This document shows positions 27,510 to 36,459 of a stretch of DNA of 64,000 nt, piece after piece. Below the pieces are notes generated by a model. The model was not told the origin of the DNA. It did no database searches and worked only from the letters and a program-made list of their open reading frames with translations. Position 1 is the stretch's first letter; each line of letters starts with the position of its first letter. A program made the translations under genes and the position numbers. The stretch is from Chelatococcus sp. YT9 (lineage in GTDB: Bacteria; Pseudomonadota; Alphaproteobacteria; Rhizobiales; Beijerinckiaceae): assembly GCF_018398315.1 (NCBI RefSeq), contig NZ_JAHBRW010000002.1, forward strand, positions 1,472,637 to 1,536,636, in the 5' to 3' direction.

Positions 27510-30113
27510 ATGCAAGGCACCGATGTGAATATGATCGCCGATCTGGAGGCCGGTTTCGCCACGCCGCCGGATAGCAGCCGCATCATGATGCGCTGGTGGT
27601 GGTTTGGGCCTGTCATCGAAGAAGAGCAACTCGACCGAGAAATGCTGGCGATGAAGGATGCGGGGATTGGCGGGTTTGAACTTGCCTTTCTCTATCCAAT
27701 GCATTTCGACGACGAACCCCAGGGCTTCAGGACGCATCGGTTTCTCTCCGAGGGCTTTCTCAAGCGCGTGAACTTCGTGTCGCGACGCGCCGTGGAGCTC
27801 GGGCTGCGTATGGATATCACCATCGGCAGCGGCTGGTCCTACGGCGGGCCCTACATCACAGAGGATCTTGCGGCGCAGAGGCTGCGCAGCGAAGTCCGCG
27901 AAATGGCGCCCGGCCGCGATCGCATTGCCCGACCCGTCCCCTATGAGCATGAAGGGCTCATTGCGGTCCTGGTGGGGAAGGGGTCGAAACAGGAGATGCC
28001 CCGCAGCTATGAAGTCGTCGATATCGCCGGCGAAGGCGAATTGCAGCTGCCCGCCTGGGACGGCCCGCGCGTGGTGGCGTTCTATTTTTCCGCACCGACC
28101 GGGCAGGTGGTGAAGCGCGCGACGATCGGCGCGGAGGGCTATGTGCTCGACCATATGAAGCGCGCCTCGATCGAGCGGCACCTCGCCGAGGTCGGCGACG
28201 CCCTTATGGACGCAGTTGAACCGGGGAGCGTCTACTCGATCTTCTGCGACAGCCTGGAAGTCTATGGCGGGAACTGGACTGACGGTCTTCTCGAGGAGTT
28301 CAGGCGCCGCCGAGGCTATGAGCTAACGCCCCACTTGCCTTTTATCGAGCATCAGATCGGCGAGACCTGGCCCGAGATCCGCCGCGATTTCGGGCGCACT
28401 CTGGCCGAGCTTTACGAGGAGAATTTCCTCGTGCCGATGCGGGCCTGGGCTGACCGGCGCGGCGTTCGCTTCCGCATCCAGAACTACGGCATGCCGCCGG
28501 CCTCCATCACCAGCCACCGTCACGCAGGCCTCATCGAGGGGGAAGGCTTCGGCTGGGCCGGCATCCCCCAGACGAAATGGGCGTCGTCGGCCGGGCACCT
28601 GTTCGGGAAGCCCGTCATATCCTCGGAGACTTGGACCTGGATCCACTCGCCCGCGTTCCGCGCCACCCCAGTTGATATGAAGGGTGAAGCCGATCAGCAT
28701 TTCCTCTTGGGAATCAATCAGTTGATCGGTCATGGCTGGCCTTACTCGCCACCGGAGGCCGGCAAGCCAGGATGGATGCTCTACGCCGCCGGCGCGCTCT
28801 CCCACACCAATCCCTGGTGGCCTGTCATGCCCGATTTGGCGCGCTACCTCCACCGCGCCAGCTTCCTCTTGCGGCAGGGCGAGCCGGTGGCGGCCATTGG
28901 GCTCTACGCGCCGACCCATGATGCCCTCGGCGATTTCGAGGTTGGCACCAAGGAATATCTCAACCTGTGGAAGCAGACCGAGATCCGCATCGGCAAGGTC
29001 ATTCCACGCACGATTCGCACTACGGGTTTTGACTTCGACCTGTTCGACGACGGGACGCTTAAGGAAGCAGAGAAGCGGTCGTTCGACTGCATCGTGCTGC
29101 CGAACGTGCGTTTTCTTCCCGAAGAATCCCGCCAATGGCTTATGGCCTTCGCGGCACGGGGCGGCAAGCTGGTGGCCGTAGGCCGGCGACCCGAGGGCGA
29201 TTGGCCTGATCTTGCCGTCATCGCGGAAGAGGAACTCGGCGCATGGCTTTCGCGCCATGTCGCTCCGCATATGCAACTCGCGCAGCAAGTGCCAGATATA
29301 GGCTTCGTGCGGCGGCGTCTCGCTGATGGCGATATCTATTTCGTGGCCAATACGGGTGCGACGCCCGCGCAAATGTCGGCGCGCTTCGTGTCCGAGGGCA
29401 CCCACATAGAGCTGTGGGATGCGCTGGAGAACCGGCGCTACCCTGTGGCTGGGCCAGATGTCGCGATTGATCTGCCGGCCTATGGCTCCATCTTCGTGAT
29501 CCTGCGCCGGTCCGTGGGCGACCATGCATCGGAGGCTCCACGCGCTGCGGCTCTGCAAGCGAGCAGGCCGTTGCGGGATGGCTGGAGCTTCTCAGCCGAT
29601 GACGGCGCCACCCAGCCCGTCATGCTGCCGCATGACTGGTCGAAGGCGCCGGGCCTCGCCTATTTCTCAGGCCGGGGACGCTATGTGACCCGCGCAACGC
29701 TCGATCAGCCGCTCGACGGCAACACGAGAGTGGAGCTTGATTTCGGCGAGGCGGGGCCGTATCGGCAAGAGCTCAACGAACACGGCACGATTCGCGGGAA
29801 TTCCTATGCCGCCTCCCTGACCCCGCCGCTGCGCGAGGTCGCCGTCGTGCGCGTCAACGGCCGCGAAGTTGGCTCCGTCTTCGCGCCACCCTATGCGATC
29901 GATCTCACATCGGCATGGCAGGACGGCGAAAACGAGATCACGGTTGATGTCTACAACACGGCTATCAATCTTCTCGCCGAGGGAGGACGCCTGCCGGACA
30001 TAGAGCGCCTTGTGGCGCAATATGGCCAGCGCGCGCGGCTTCAGGATCTCGACGATCTCAAGCCCTTGCCCTCGGGCCTCGTCACCGTGCCGATGCTGCG
30101 GATCCTGCGTTAA
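27510..30113 (+). CDS. Second GH106-like glycoside hydrolase (putative alpha-L-rhamnosidase)
   Basis: 867 residues, shorter than the enzyme at 20302. Shared N-terminal pattern: MIADLEAGFATPPDSSRIMM, then RWWWFGPVIEEEQLDREMLA and DAGIGGFELAFLYPM, then TIGSGWSYGGPYIT. Middle: EGEGFGWAGIP and SSETWTWIHSPAF, acidic and aromatic residues likely near the active site. The C-terminal beta-sandwich includes VVRVNGREVGSVFAPPYAID. No signal peptide. An internal ATG at 27531 is an alternative start. Divergent from the importer operon and probably co-regulated; it may cleave a different rhamnosidic linkage, or another sugar. Its stop codon TAA is at the edge of a repeat. Confidence 0.82.
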   Translation: MQGTDVNMIADLEAGFATPPDSSRIMMRWWWFGPVIEEEQLDREMLAMKDAGIGGFELAFLYPMHFDDEPQGFRTHRFLSEGFLKRVNFVSRRAVELGLRMDITIGSGWSYGGPYITEDLAAQRLRSEVREMAPGRDRIARPVPYEHEGLIAVLVGKGSKQEMPRSYEVVDIAGEGELQLPAWDGPRVVAFYFSAPTGQVVKRATIGAEGYVLDHMKRASIERHLAEVGDALMDAVEPGSVYSIFCDSLEVYGGNWTDGLLEEFRRRRGYELTPHLPFIEHQIGETWPEIRRDFGRTLAELYEENFLVPMRAWADRRGVRFRIQNYGMPPASITSHRHAGLIEGEGFGWAGIPQTKWASSAGHLFGKPVISSETWTWIHSPAFRATPVDMKGEADQHFLLGINQLIGHGWPYSPPEAGKPGWMLYAAGALSHTNPWWPVMPDLARYLHRASFLLRQGEPVAAIGLYAPTHDALGDFEVGTKEYLNLWKQTEIRIGKVIPRTIRTTGFDFDLFDDGTLKEAEKRSFDCIVLPNVRFLPEESRQWLMAFAARGGKLVAVGRRPEGDWPDLAVIAEEELGAWLSRHVAPHMQLAQQVPDIGFVRRRLADGDIYFVANTGATPAQMSARFVSEGTHIELWDALENRRYPVAGPDVAIDLPAYGSIFVILRRSVGDHASEAPRAAALQASRPLRDGWSFSADDGATQPVMLPHDWSKAPGLAYFSGRGRYVTRATLDQPLDGNTRVELDFGEAGPYRQELNEHGTIRGNSYAASLTPPLREVAVVRVNGREVGSVFAPPYAIDLTSAWQDGENEITVDVYNTAINLLAEGGRLPDIERLVAQYGQRARLQDLDDLKPLPSGLVTVPMLRILR

Positions 30114-30325
30114 GGCTCAATCGGCAATCGGCGTTCTCAGCCGTCATGGCCGAGCTTGTCCCGGCCATCCCGATGAATTGAGGCGCCTTTCCGGTCGGGA
30201 TCACCGGAACTCGGTGTTGCCGAGTTCCCTTTCAAGAGCCGAAATCGGGTAAACCCGATTTCGTGGACAGGCCGGGTAATGATAGTGCTGTCTCTTTGGC
30301 AATTCTTGAATGTCGATTGAGCCTA
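30111..30325. repeat. 215-bp palindromic element spanning two convergent gene ends
   Basis: Terminal inverted repeats TTAAGGCTCAATCG (from 30110) and CGATTGAGCCTAA (to 30326) bound an element with GTCATGGCCGAGCTTGTCCC, GGCCATCCCGAT, the hairpin GAACTCGG-TGTT-GCCGAGTTC and GAAATCGGGT-AA-ACCCGATTTC. The TAA of the GH106-like gene (30111-30113) and the TAG of the kinase gene on the other strand (30323-30325) both lie in the terminal repeats. Confidence 0.65.
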
Positions 30326-31771
30326 ACGCGCGAGGCTGATATGCCCGGTGACGGCTTGGTGCCATTGCCGGGCATAGGCACGGTAGAGCTCAGTGAGAAG
30401 GGGAAGAGCCCGCGCTTCTGTATCCTGGGCCGGTTGTACAGGGGGCGCGGCACCGTGATGCTGCAGCCCGCTCTCGCCGAGAGCCAATAGGGCCGCGCCT
30501 GTGCTCGTGCCGGTCGCGCCTTCCGAGGGGATGACCGGCCGGGCGCTGACCGCAGCAAGGCAATCCCGATAGACAGCGTTGGCTGCAAAGGGGCCCTCGA
30601 CGATGATCGGGCCGTCGGCGCCGATCAGTAGGAGATCAGTCAACGAAAGAAGCGCGGCATAGAGGCTTGCGACAGCCGTGCGCTCTCCCGCTGAAAGCGT
30701 GGCGGGGTCGCGCGTCCAGGTGCCGGCCCCGCTCGGGAAGGGCCCGGTTCCCGGCGTGAATGTGGGCAGCGCCATGAGCCCAGCTGCGAGAACGCGCGCA
30801 ACTTCAGCTTCAGTGGGAAGCTGGGGCGCCCCTTGCGTGAGGATCTCGAATTCGCGTCCGCCCATGAAGCGCGCGGATGGCGTGGCGCGGCCGAGCGCAT
30901 CGACATTGGAGAGCGTGTCGCGGGTGGGATCGAGTGTCACCGGCTTGCCGCCGACCGCGAAGGAGACCACCCAGGTGCCCGTCGAAATGACGGAGAATGG
31001 CGCAGGCCGCTGCAGGAGATAGGGCAGGAGCGACGCGTTGGAATCGTGGATGCCGGCATGGACCGGTACCGGTTGACGCCCAAGTCCGACGCGTGCGGCG
31101 ACCTCCGGTCGAAGCGTGCCCAGCACGGCGAAGGAGGAGCGCACAGGCGCGAACAGGTATTGCCAGCCACGCTGTTCAGTAAGGCTGGAAAAGCAGCTTG
31201 CGTGCGGCCGCCAGAGATCCGTGTGGCAGCCGAGACTGGAGGCGTCGCAGGCGGTCTCGCCCGTGAGCCGGAAGGCCCAGTACTGCGGGTAGGTCACGAT
31301 GCAGCGGGTGCGGGCGAATTCTTCCGGGTACGCCTGTTCCAGCCAGTAAAGCTGACGTCCCAGATTGAGCCCGTCGGGAAGCGCCGGCGAGGCTGTTTCG
31401 GTGAAATCAGGCCGTATGCGGTCATAGGCGGCGCTGAGCGCGGCGGGCGGCGTTGCCTCATAATCGAGGATGGGCAGGCTTAGTCCGCCGTCCGGATCAT
31501 TGCCGGGCCGCCCGGAAAGCAAGGCGGCGCAGGCGCCATGCGTTGTGATCGAAATGGCGTCGATTGGGTGATCGGCGGCGATCCGCCCCAGAGCGTCGCA
31601 AATGAATCGCCACAGCCTGTCCACATCCACATGCGGATAGGGCTCGCTCGGCAGCGAGGCGTTGGCGCTTCGATGGACCACCACGTCGATCGCCATGGCA
31701 ATATCATGCAGCACGAGCTTGGCATTGGTTTTGCCGATATCGATGACGGCAACGTAGCGCGGAACGCTCAC
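30323..31771 (-). CDS. rhaK: FGGY-family carbohydrate kinase, probable rhizobial-type L-rhamnulokinase
   Basis: 482 residues of the FGGY fold. N-terminal phosphate loop VAVIDIGKTNAKLVL (residues 7-21), middle ITTHGACAALLSG and HDSNASLLPYL, C-terminal ATP-site loop SEGATGTSTGAALLALG. The start is set at GTG 31771 because GGAGG lies 4 bp upstream and homology begins at SVPRYVAVID; an upstream alternative at 31897 adds 42 unmatched residues. It would convert L-rhamnulose (or rhamnose directly) to the 1-phosphate. The context of isomerase, aldolase and DeoR supports rhamnose. The sequence resembles rhizobial RhaK more than E. coli RhaB (from memory). Confidence 0.83.
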   Translation of the reverse strand: MSVPRYVAVIDIGKTNAKLVLHDIAMAIDVVVHRSANASLPSEPYPHVDVDRLWRFICDALGRIAADHPIDAISITTHGACAALLSGRPGNDPDGGLSLPILDYEATPPAALSAAYDRIRPDFTETASPALPDGLNLGRQLYWLEQAYPEEFARTRCIVTYPQYWAFRLTGETACDASSLGCHTDLWRPHASCFSSLTEQRGWQYLFAPVRSSFAVLGTLRPEVAARVGLGRQPVPVHAGIHDSNASLLPYLLQRPAPFSVISTGTWVVSFAVGGKPVTLDPTRDTLSNVDALGRATPSARFMGGREFEILTQGAPQLPTEAEVARVLAAGLMALPTFTPGTGPFPSGAGTWTRDPATLSAGERTAVASLYAALLSLTDLLLIGADGPIIVEGPFAANAVYRDCLAAVSARPVIPSEGATGTSTGAALLALGESGLQHHGAAPPVQPAQDTEARALPLLTELYRAYARQWHQAVTGHISLAR

Positions 31772-31893
31772 GTGTCCTCCCTTCCAGCTCTGCGTGTCGG
31801 CCCTTGCGTTATCGTGTCGGCCGTGGGGAACAGGGGCCGCGTTAAAGAATCGTTGTTTCAAGTGGTTACGAGGATAAGCGGCAAGCGGGCGAT

Positions 31894-32712
31894 TCACGCG
31901 CTTGACAACGCCATATCATTGTCGCGGCCACTCTCGCGATCTTCCTGCGCCACAATCAGTCGAATTCCTGCAGTCTCGATCATCTTGGCTGCAGCATCGG
32001 TGAGTCGATCGTCCGTTATAATGATCCCGGCGCGTTCGAGAGGAGCGACGATCATCGCTGAACGGCCGAGGAATTTCGACGAGTCCACCATCAGCACGAT
32101 CTCTTCCGCTTGGCGCATGAGGCGCTGCTCGGACTGGATGATGAGCGGATCGGCCTCAGCAATGCCCATGGCAGACACGCCTTGCGCGCCCATGAACATG
32201 CGCCGGCCGCGAAAATGAGCGATGCCGTCGTTCTCGAAGGGGCTGAGAATGAGATTTTGTTCACGGTAGATTGCCCCGGCTGGCACCAGCACCGTGCATT
32301 TCGAATGCTTGAGGAGGTGCTCGGCAATTGAGAACGAATTGGTGAGCACATGCAGCCGTAGGCTGGTGAGATGGTGTACCATCTGGAAGGTCGTGGTACC
32401 GCCATTGATGATGACGGCGTCGCCCTCCTCGCAGAGGTCTACTGCCGCGCGCGCGATGGCACGCTTCTGGGCGGTGTTCAAGACCTCCGCGACATGAAAG
32501 GGCCTTCCCGAGATCGAGCCATAGGGTGAGGGGTTCAACGCCTCGGCACCACCCCGGACCTTACGAAGCTTTTTCTGCAGCGCGAGAGCGCCGATATCAC
32601 GGCGGATCGTCGCTTCGGACGCGCCGGTCAGTTCCATGATTTCCTGCACAGAGGCGACCGGGCGTCCCTGGATGGCGCTGAGAATGATGCGATGACGCTC
32701 ACGTTCGTGCAT
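31894..32712 (-). CDS. DeoR family transcriptional regulator of rhamnose genes
   Basis: 272 residues from the ATG at 32712 (GGGAGAG upstream). The N-terminal HTH of DeoR type (ERHRIILSAIQGRPVASVQE then GASEATIRRDIGALA) and the sugar-phosphate-sensing C-terminal domain (EEGDAVIINGGTTTFQMVHH; LMVDSSKFLG) are clear. It is on the same strand as, and upstream of, rhaK and divergent from rhaD-rhaI. Likely a repressor released by a phosphorylated rhamnose intermediate (inference from the family). Candidate operators occur at 32796-32819 and 27387-27411. Confidence 0.92.
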   Translation of the reverse strand: MHERERHRIILSAIQGRPVASVQEIMELTGASEATIRRDIGALALQKKLRKVRGGAEALNPSPYGSISGRPFHVAEVLNTAQKRAIARAAVDLCEEGDAVIINGGTTTFQMVHHLTSLRLHVLTNSFSIAEHLLKHSKCTVLVPAGAIYREQNLILSPFENDGIAHFRGRRMFMGAQGVSAMGIAEADPLIIQSEQRLMRQAEEIVLMVDSSKFLGRSAMIVAPLERAGIIITDDRLTDAAAKMIETAGIRLIVAQEDRESGRDNDMALSSA

Positions 32713-32795
32713 GAAAGCTCTCCCTCGCACAATCCTTCAGGCATCGGCGCTGCCAAGTCAATCATTGGGGGTCACAACCGACCACTCTTGATCGA

Positions 32796-32819
32796 ATAAT
32801 GACACATTATGAGCGATAT
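32796..32819. promoter_or_regulatory. Candidate DeoR operator upstream of rhaD
   Basis: The inverted repeat ATAATG-ACA-CATTAT (32796-32810) is followed by ATGAGCGATAT, a word shared with the other rhamnose intergenic region (27392-27402, ATGAGCGATTT). TTGACA (32822-32827) just downstream may be a -35 element for rhaD. Confidence 0.45.
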
Positions 32820-32917
32820 TGTTGACATGTGATCGCGGGCGGGTCATTCCTTGATCATCATGACGGCCACGGGGAAACCCGGAAAGCGCCGCACCTCACG
32901 ATGAGCGAGGAAACTCT

Positions 32918-35044
32918 ATGTCCGACGTGCTAGACCGCAAGCAGAGCGACCGTCCGCTGCCGCATCTTCTCGCCAATCGCTGGGACCAGGTCCATGCACG
33001 CGGCCTGGATGAGCCGGGCTTGCTTCTCTACCGCTCAAATCTCCTGGGTAGTGATAAGCGCATCACCAATTACGGCGGCGGCAATACCTCTGCGAAGGTG
33101 CTCCAGCGTGATCCGCTCACCGGCAAGGACACGACTGTCCTGTGGGTCAAGGGCTCCGGGGGCGATATCGGCACGATGGCGCTGGATGGTTTCGCCACGC
33201 TCTACATGGAGAAGCTTGAGGCGTTGAGGGGCCTCTATCGCGGCGAGGCCCACGAGGACGAGATGGTCGGCCTCCTGCCCCACTGCACGTTCAACCTCAA
33301 TCCGCGCGCAGCGTCCATCGATACGCCGCTGCACGCCTATCTGCCCTATCGCCATGTCGATCATATCCACCCGGATGCCGTGATCGCCATCGCGGCGACG
33401 CGCAACAGCCGGGCGCTGACGAAAACCATCTACGGTGATGAGATCGGCTGGCTGCCCTGGCGCCGGCCTGGCTTCCAGCTTGGGCTCGATCTCGCGCGCT
33501 TCGCCGCTGAGAATCCGCAGGCCAAGGGTGTCGTCCTGGAAAGTCATGGCCTGTTCACCTGGGGTGAGAGCGCGCAGGCCTGCTACGAGACGACCCTCAG
33601 GATCGTCAACAAGGCCATTGCTTGGTTTGAGGCCAAGACAGCCGGCGCCACAATCTTCGGTGGGGAACGGTATGAAGCATTGCCGGAGACAGAGCGGCGC
33701 GCCATTGCGGCGCGGCTGATGCCCGCGATCCGCGCCTACATCGGCCAGGATGAAAAGAAGATCGGCCATTTCGACGATCAGCCAAGCGTGCTCGAATTTA
33801 CCGGTGCGCAGGCGCTAGAGGAACTCGCTGCACAGGGCACATCCTGCCCGGACCACTTCCTGCGTACCAAGATCAGGCCGCTTGTGCTGCCGTTCGATCC
33901 CACGCGCGGTAATATCGACGAGGTGATCGCCGGGCTCGAAGCCTCCATCGACACCTATCGCCAGGATTACGCCGCCTATTACGAGCGCTGCCGGCACGAC
34001 AATTCGCCGGCGATGCGTGACCCCAACCCGGTGATCTATCTCGTGCCCGGCGTCGGCCTCATCGCCTTCGCACGCGACAAGGCGACAGCGCGCATCGCAG
34101 GCGAGTTCTATGTCAATGCCATTAACGTGATGCGCGGCGCAGCGACCGTCGATACGTACCAGGGGCTGCCCGAGCAGGAGGCCTTTGACATCGAATACTG
34201 GCTGCTTGAGGAAGCCAAGCTGCAGCGCATGCCGAAGCCGAAGTCGCTGGCGGGGCGGATCGCGGCGGTGACGGGGGGTGCCGGCGGCATCGGCCGCGCG
34301 ATCGCTGCCCGGCTCCTGGCGGAAGGGGCCTGCGTCGTCCTCGCCGATATCGACGCGGCGGCGCTCGAGAGCGCAGAGAGCGATTTCGCCCGGCGTTTCG
34401 GCGCCGATCAGGTGCGCTCGCAGGTTATCGATGTGACCGATGAACAGGCCGTGCTGCGCGGCTTCCAGGATATCTGCAGCGCCTATGGCGGGCTCGACAT
34501 TCTGGTGTCCAACGCCGGCATCGCGTCCTCGGCGCCGATCGAGGACACGGAGCTGTCGATGTGGAACCGCAACATCGATATCCTCGCGACCGGCTATTTC
34601 CTCGTCTCGCGGGAGGCCTTCCGTCTGTTCCGCGCCCAGAAGCTCGGCGGCTCCGTCGTCTTCATCGCCTCGAAGAACGGTCTGGCCGCATCGCAGAACG
34701 CGGCCGCCTATTGCACGGCCAAGGCCGCGGAGATCCATCTCGCGCGCTGTCTGGCGCTCGAGGGCGCGAGCGCCGGCATCCGCGTCAATGTCGTCAATCC
34801 CGATGCGGTGCTGCGCGGCTCGAAGATCTGGTCAGGCGAATGGCGCGAGCAGCGCGCGGCGGCCTCCAATCTCGCCGTTGACGATCTCGAGGAATATTAC
34901 CGCAAGCGCTCGCTTCTGGGGCGGCCGGTGTTTCCCGAAGACGTCGCCGAGGCGGTCTATTTCTTTTCCTCAGATGCATCGTCAAAGTCGACCGGCAATA
35001 TCGTTAATGTGGACGCGGGCAACGCGCAGTCTTTCACGCGATAG
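32918..35044 (+). CDS. rhaD: Bifunctional rhamnulose-1-phosphate aldolase/short-chain (lactaldehyde) dehydrogenase
   Basis: 708-residue fusion. Residues 1 to about 430 form a class II aldolase domain with zinc-site signatures HVDHIHPDAV and ESHGLFTWGES; it splits rhamnulose-1-phosphate into DHAP and L-lactaldehyde. Residues about 445-708 form a short-chain dehydrogenase with NAD loop TGGAGGIG (452-459) and the Y598-x-x-x-K602 catalytic pair (AAYCTAKAAE), which would oxidise or reduce the lactaldehyde. This fusion is known from rhizobial rhamnose pathways. GAGG 7 bp before ATG. rhaI follows 90 bp downstream, so the two form an operon; the divergent DeoR protein probably controls it. Confidence 0.93.
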   Translation: MSDVLDRKQSDRPLPHLLANRWDQVHARGLDEPGLLLYRSNLLGSDKRITNYGGGNTSAKVLQRDPLTGKDTTVLWVKGSGGDIGTMALDGFATLYMEKLEALRGLYRGEAHEDEMVGLLPHCTFNLNPRAASIDTPLHAYLPYRHVDHIHPDAVIAIAATRNSRALTKTIYGDEIGWLPWRRPGFQLGLDLARFAAENPQAKGVVLESHGLFTWGESAQACYETTLRIVNKAIAWFEAKTAGATIFGGERYEALPETERRAIAARLMPAIRAYIGQDEKKIGHFDDQPSVLEFTGAQALEELAAQGTSCPDHFLRTKIRPLVLPFDPTRGNIDEVIAGLEASIDTYRQDYAAYYERCRHDNSPAMRDPNPVIYLVPGVGLIAFARDKATARIAGEFYVNAINVMRGAATVDTYQGLPEQEAFDIEYWLLEEAKLQRMPKPKSLAGRIAAVTGGAGGIGRAIAARLLAEGACVVLADIDAAALESAESDFARRFGADQVRSQVIDVTDEQAVLRGFQDICSAYGGLDILVSNAGIASSAPIEDTELSMWNRNIDILATGYFLVSREAFRLFRAQKLGGSVVFIASKNGLAASQNAAAYCTAKAAEIHLARCLALEGASAGIRVNVVNPDAVLRGSKIWSGEWREQRAAASNLAVDDLEEYYRKRSLLGRPVFPEDVAEAVYFFSSDASSKSTGNIVNVDAGNAQSFTR

Positions 35045-35134
35045 GTGAAACCGCTACTGGCTCTGGAAGCCATGCATCGGTGTCGCCCGCCGGGCGGTGG
35101 GTATCAGGGCTCAAAAAGACTGCGGGAGGATGGA

Positions 35135-36436
35135 ATGGCCGATCTGCCGATCGCCGGGGATATCATCGAAGCATCGAACGACAAGCGCCGCCGCGATCTC
35201 GATACCGACTATGCGGCGCTCGGCGAGCGCCTGGCGCGCCGAGGCGTCGCCATCGATGCGGTGACCGCGCAACTCGCTGCGTTCACGGTTGCGGTCCCGT
35301 CGTGGGGCGTTGGCACGGGCGGAACGCGCTTTGCGCGCTTTCCAGGTGCTGGCGAGCCACGCGGCATTTTCGAGAAGCTCGATGATTGCGCCGTCATCTA
35401 CCAACTGGGCCGCGCGACGCCGAAGGTCTCGCTGCATATTCCGTGGGACAAGGCTGATCCGCGCGAGCTTCGCGCCAAGGCTGAAAGCCTCGGCCTCGGC
35501 TTCGACGCGATGAACTCCAATACCTTCCAGGATCATCCGGGCGATCCGAACCAGCCGCTCACTTACAAGTTCGGATCTCTGACGCATACCGATGCCGCCG
35601 TGCGGCGTCAGGCCGTCACCCATAACATCGAGACGATCGAGATCGGCCGGGCGATCGGTTCCAAGGCCCTGACGGTGTGGATCGGCGACGGGTCGAATTT
35701 CGCGGGCCAGAGCGATCTGACGCGCGCCTTCGAGCGCTATATCGAGTCCATGCGGTCGATCTATGCGGCGTTGCCGGAGGATTGGCGGCTGTTCTCAGAG
35801 CACAAGATGTACGAGCCGGCGTTCTATTCCACCGTGATCTCCGATTGGGGATCGAGCTACATGGCCGCCCAGGCGCTCGGCCCCAAGGCCTTCTGCCTCG
35901 TCGACCTCGGACATCACGCGCCGAACGTCAACATCGAGCAGATCGTCGCGCGGCTCGTCCATGCCGGCAAGCTCGGCGGTTTCCATTTCAATGACTCCCG
36001 CTACGGCGACGACGATCTCGACGCGGGTTCGATCGATCCCTTCCGCCTTTTTCTGGTCTTCAATGAACTCGTCGGTAACGCCGGGGCGGTCGATACGCTC
36101 GATCCCGCGCATATGATCGACCAGTCCCACAACGTGACCGACCCGATCGAAAGCCTGATCCGCTCGGCCAACGAAATCCGCAGGGCCTATGCACAGGCCC
36201 TGCTCGTGGATCGCGCAGCGCTCGCCGGCTTTCAGGAGGAAAATGACGCGCTGCAGGCCTCCGAAACGCTCAAGGCAGCGTTCAGGCTCGACGTGGAGCC
36301 CATTCTTGCAAAGGCGCGTTTGGAGGCTGGCGGCGCAATCGATCCCATAGCGGCCTATCGCGCGAGCGGCTATCGCCAGCGCGTGGCAGCCCTGCGCCCT
36401 GCTTCGGTAGGATCTGGCGGGGGCATTGTTTCCTGA
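35135..36436 (+). CDS. rhaI: L-rhamnose isomerase (rhizobial RhaI type)
   Basis: 433 residues from the ATG at 35135, chosen because GGGAGG lies 5-6 bp upstream; the frame extends to 35045. TIM-barrel sugar isomerase features: metal and active-site segments LHIPWDKADP, FSEHKMYEPAFYSTVISDWG, LVDLGHHAPNVNIEQIVARL and GGFHFNDSRYGDDDLDAGSI. Converts L-rhamnose to L-rhamnulose in the cytosol, the first step before RhaK and RhaD. The annotation as rhamnose isomerase agrees with the adjacent aldolase fusion. Confidence 0.92.
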   Translation: MADLPIAGDIIEASNDKRRRDLDTDYAALGERLARRGVAIDAVTAQLAAFTVAVPSWGVGTGGTRFARFPGAGEPRGIFEKLDDCAVIYQLGRATPKVSLHIPWDKADPRELRAKAESLGLGFDAMNSNTFQDHPGDPNQPLTYKFGSLTHTDAAVRRQAVTHNIETIEIGRAIGSKALTVWIGDGSNFAGQSDLTRAFERYIESMRSIYAALPEDWRLFSEHKMYEPAFYSTVISDWGSSYMAAQALGPKAFCLVDLGHHAPNVNIEQIVARLVHAGKLGGFHFNDSRYGDDDLDAGSIDPFRLFLVFNELVGNAGAVDTLDPAHMIDQSHNVTDPIESLIRSANEIRRAYAQALLVDRAALAGFQEENDALQASETLKAAFRLDVEPILAKARLEAGGAIDPIAAYRASGYRQRVAALRPASVGSGGGIVS

Positions 36437-36459
36437 AAGCGGCGCATGCGATCGCTGCC

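Noticed and set aside
28323-29558. 411-codon open frame on - strand
   Set aside because: Antisense to the second GH106-like gene, no domain seen.
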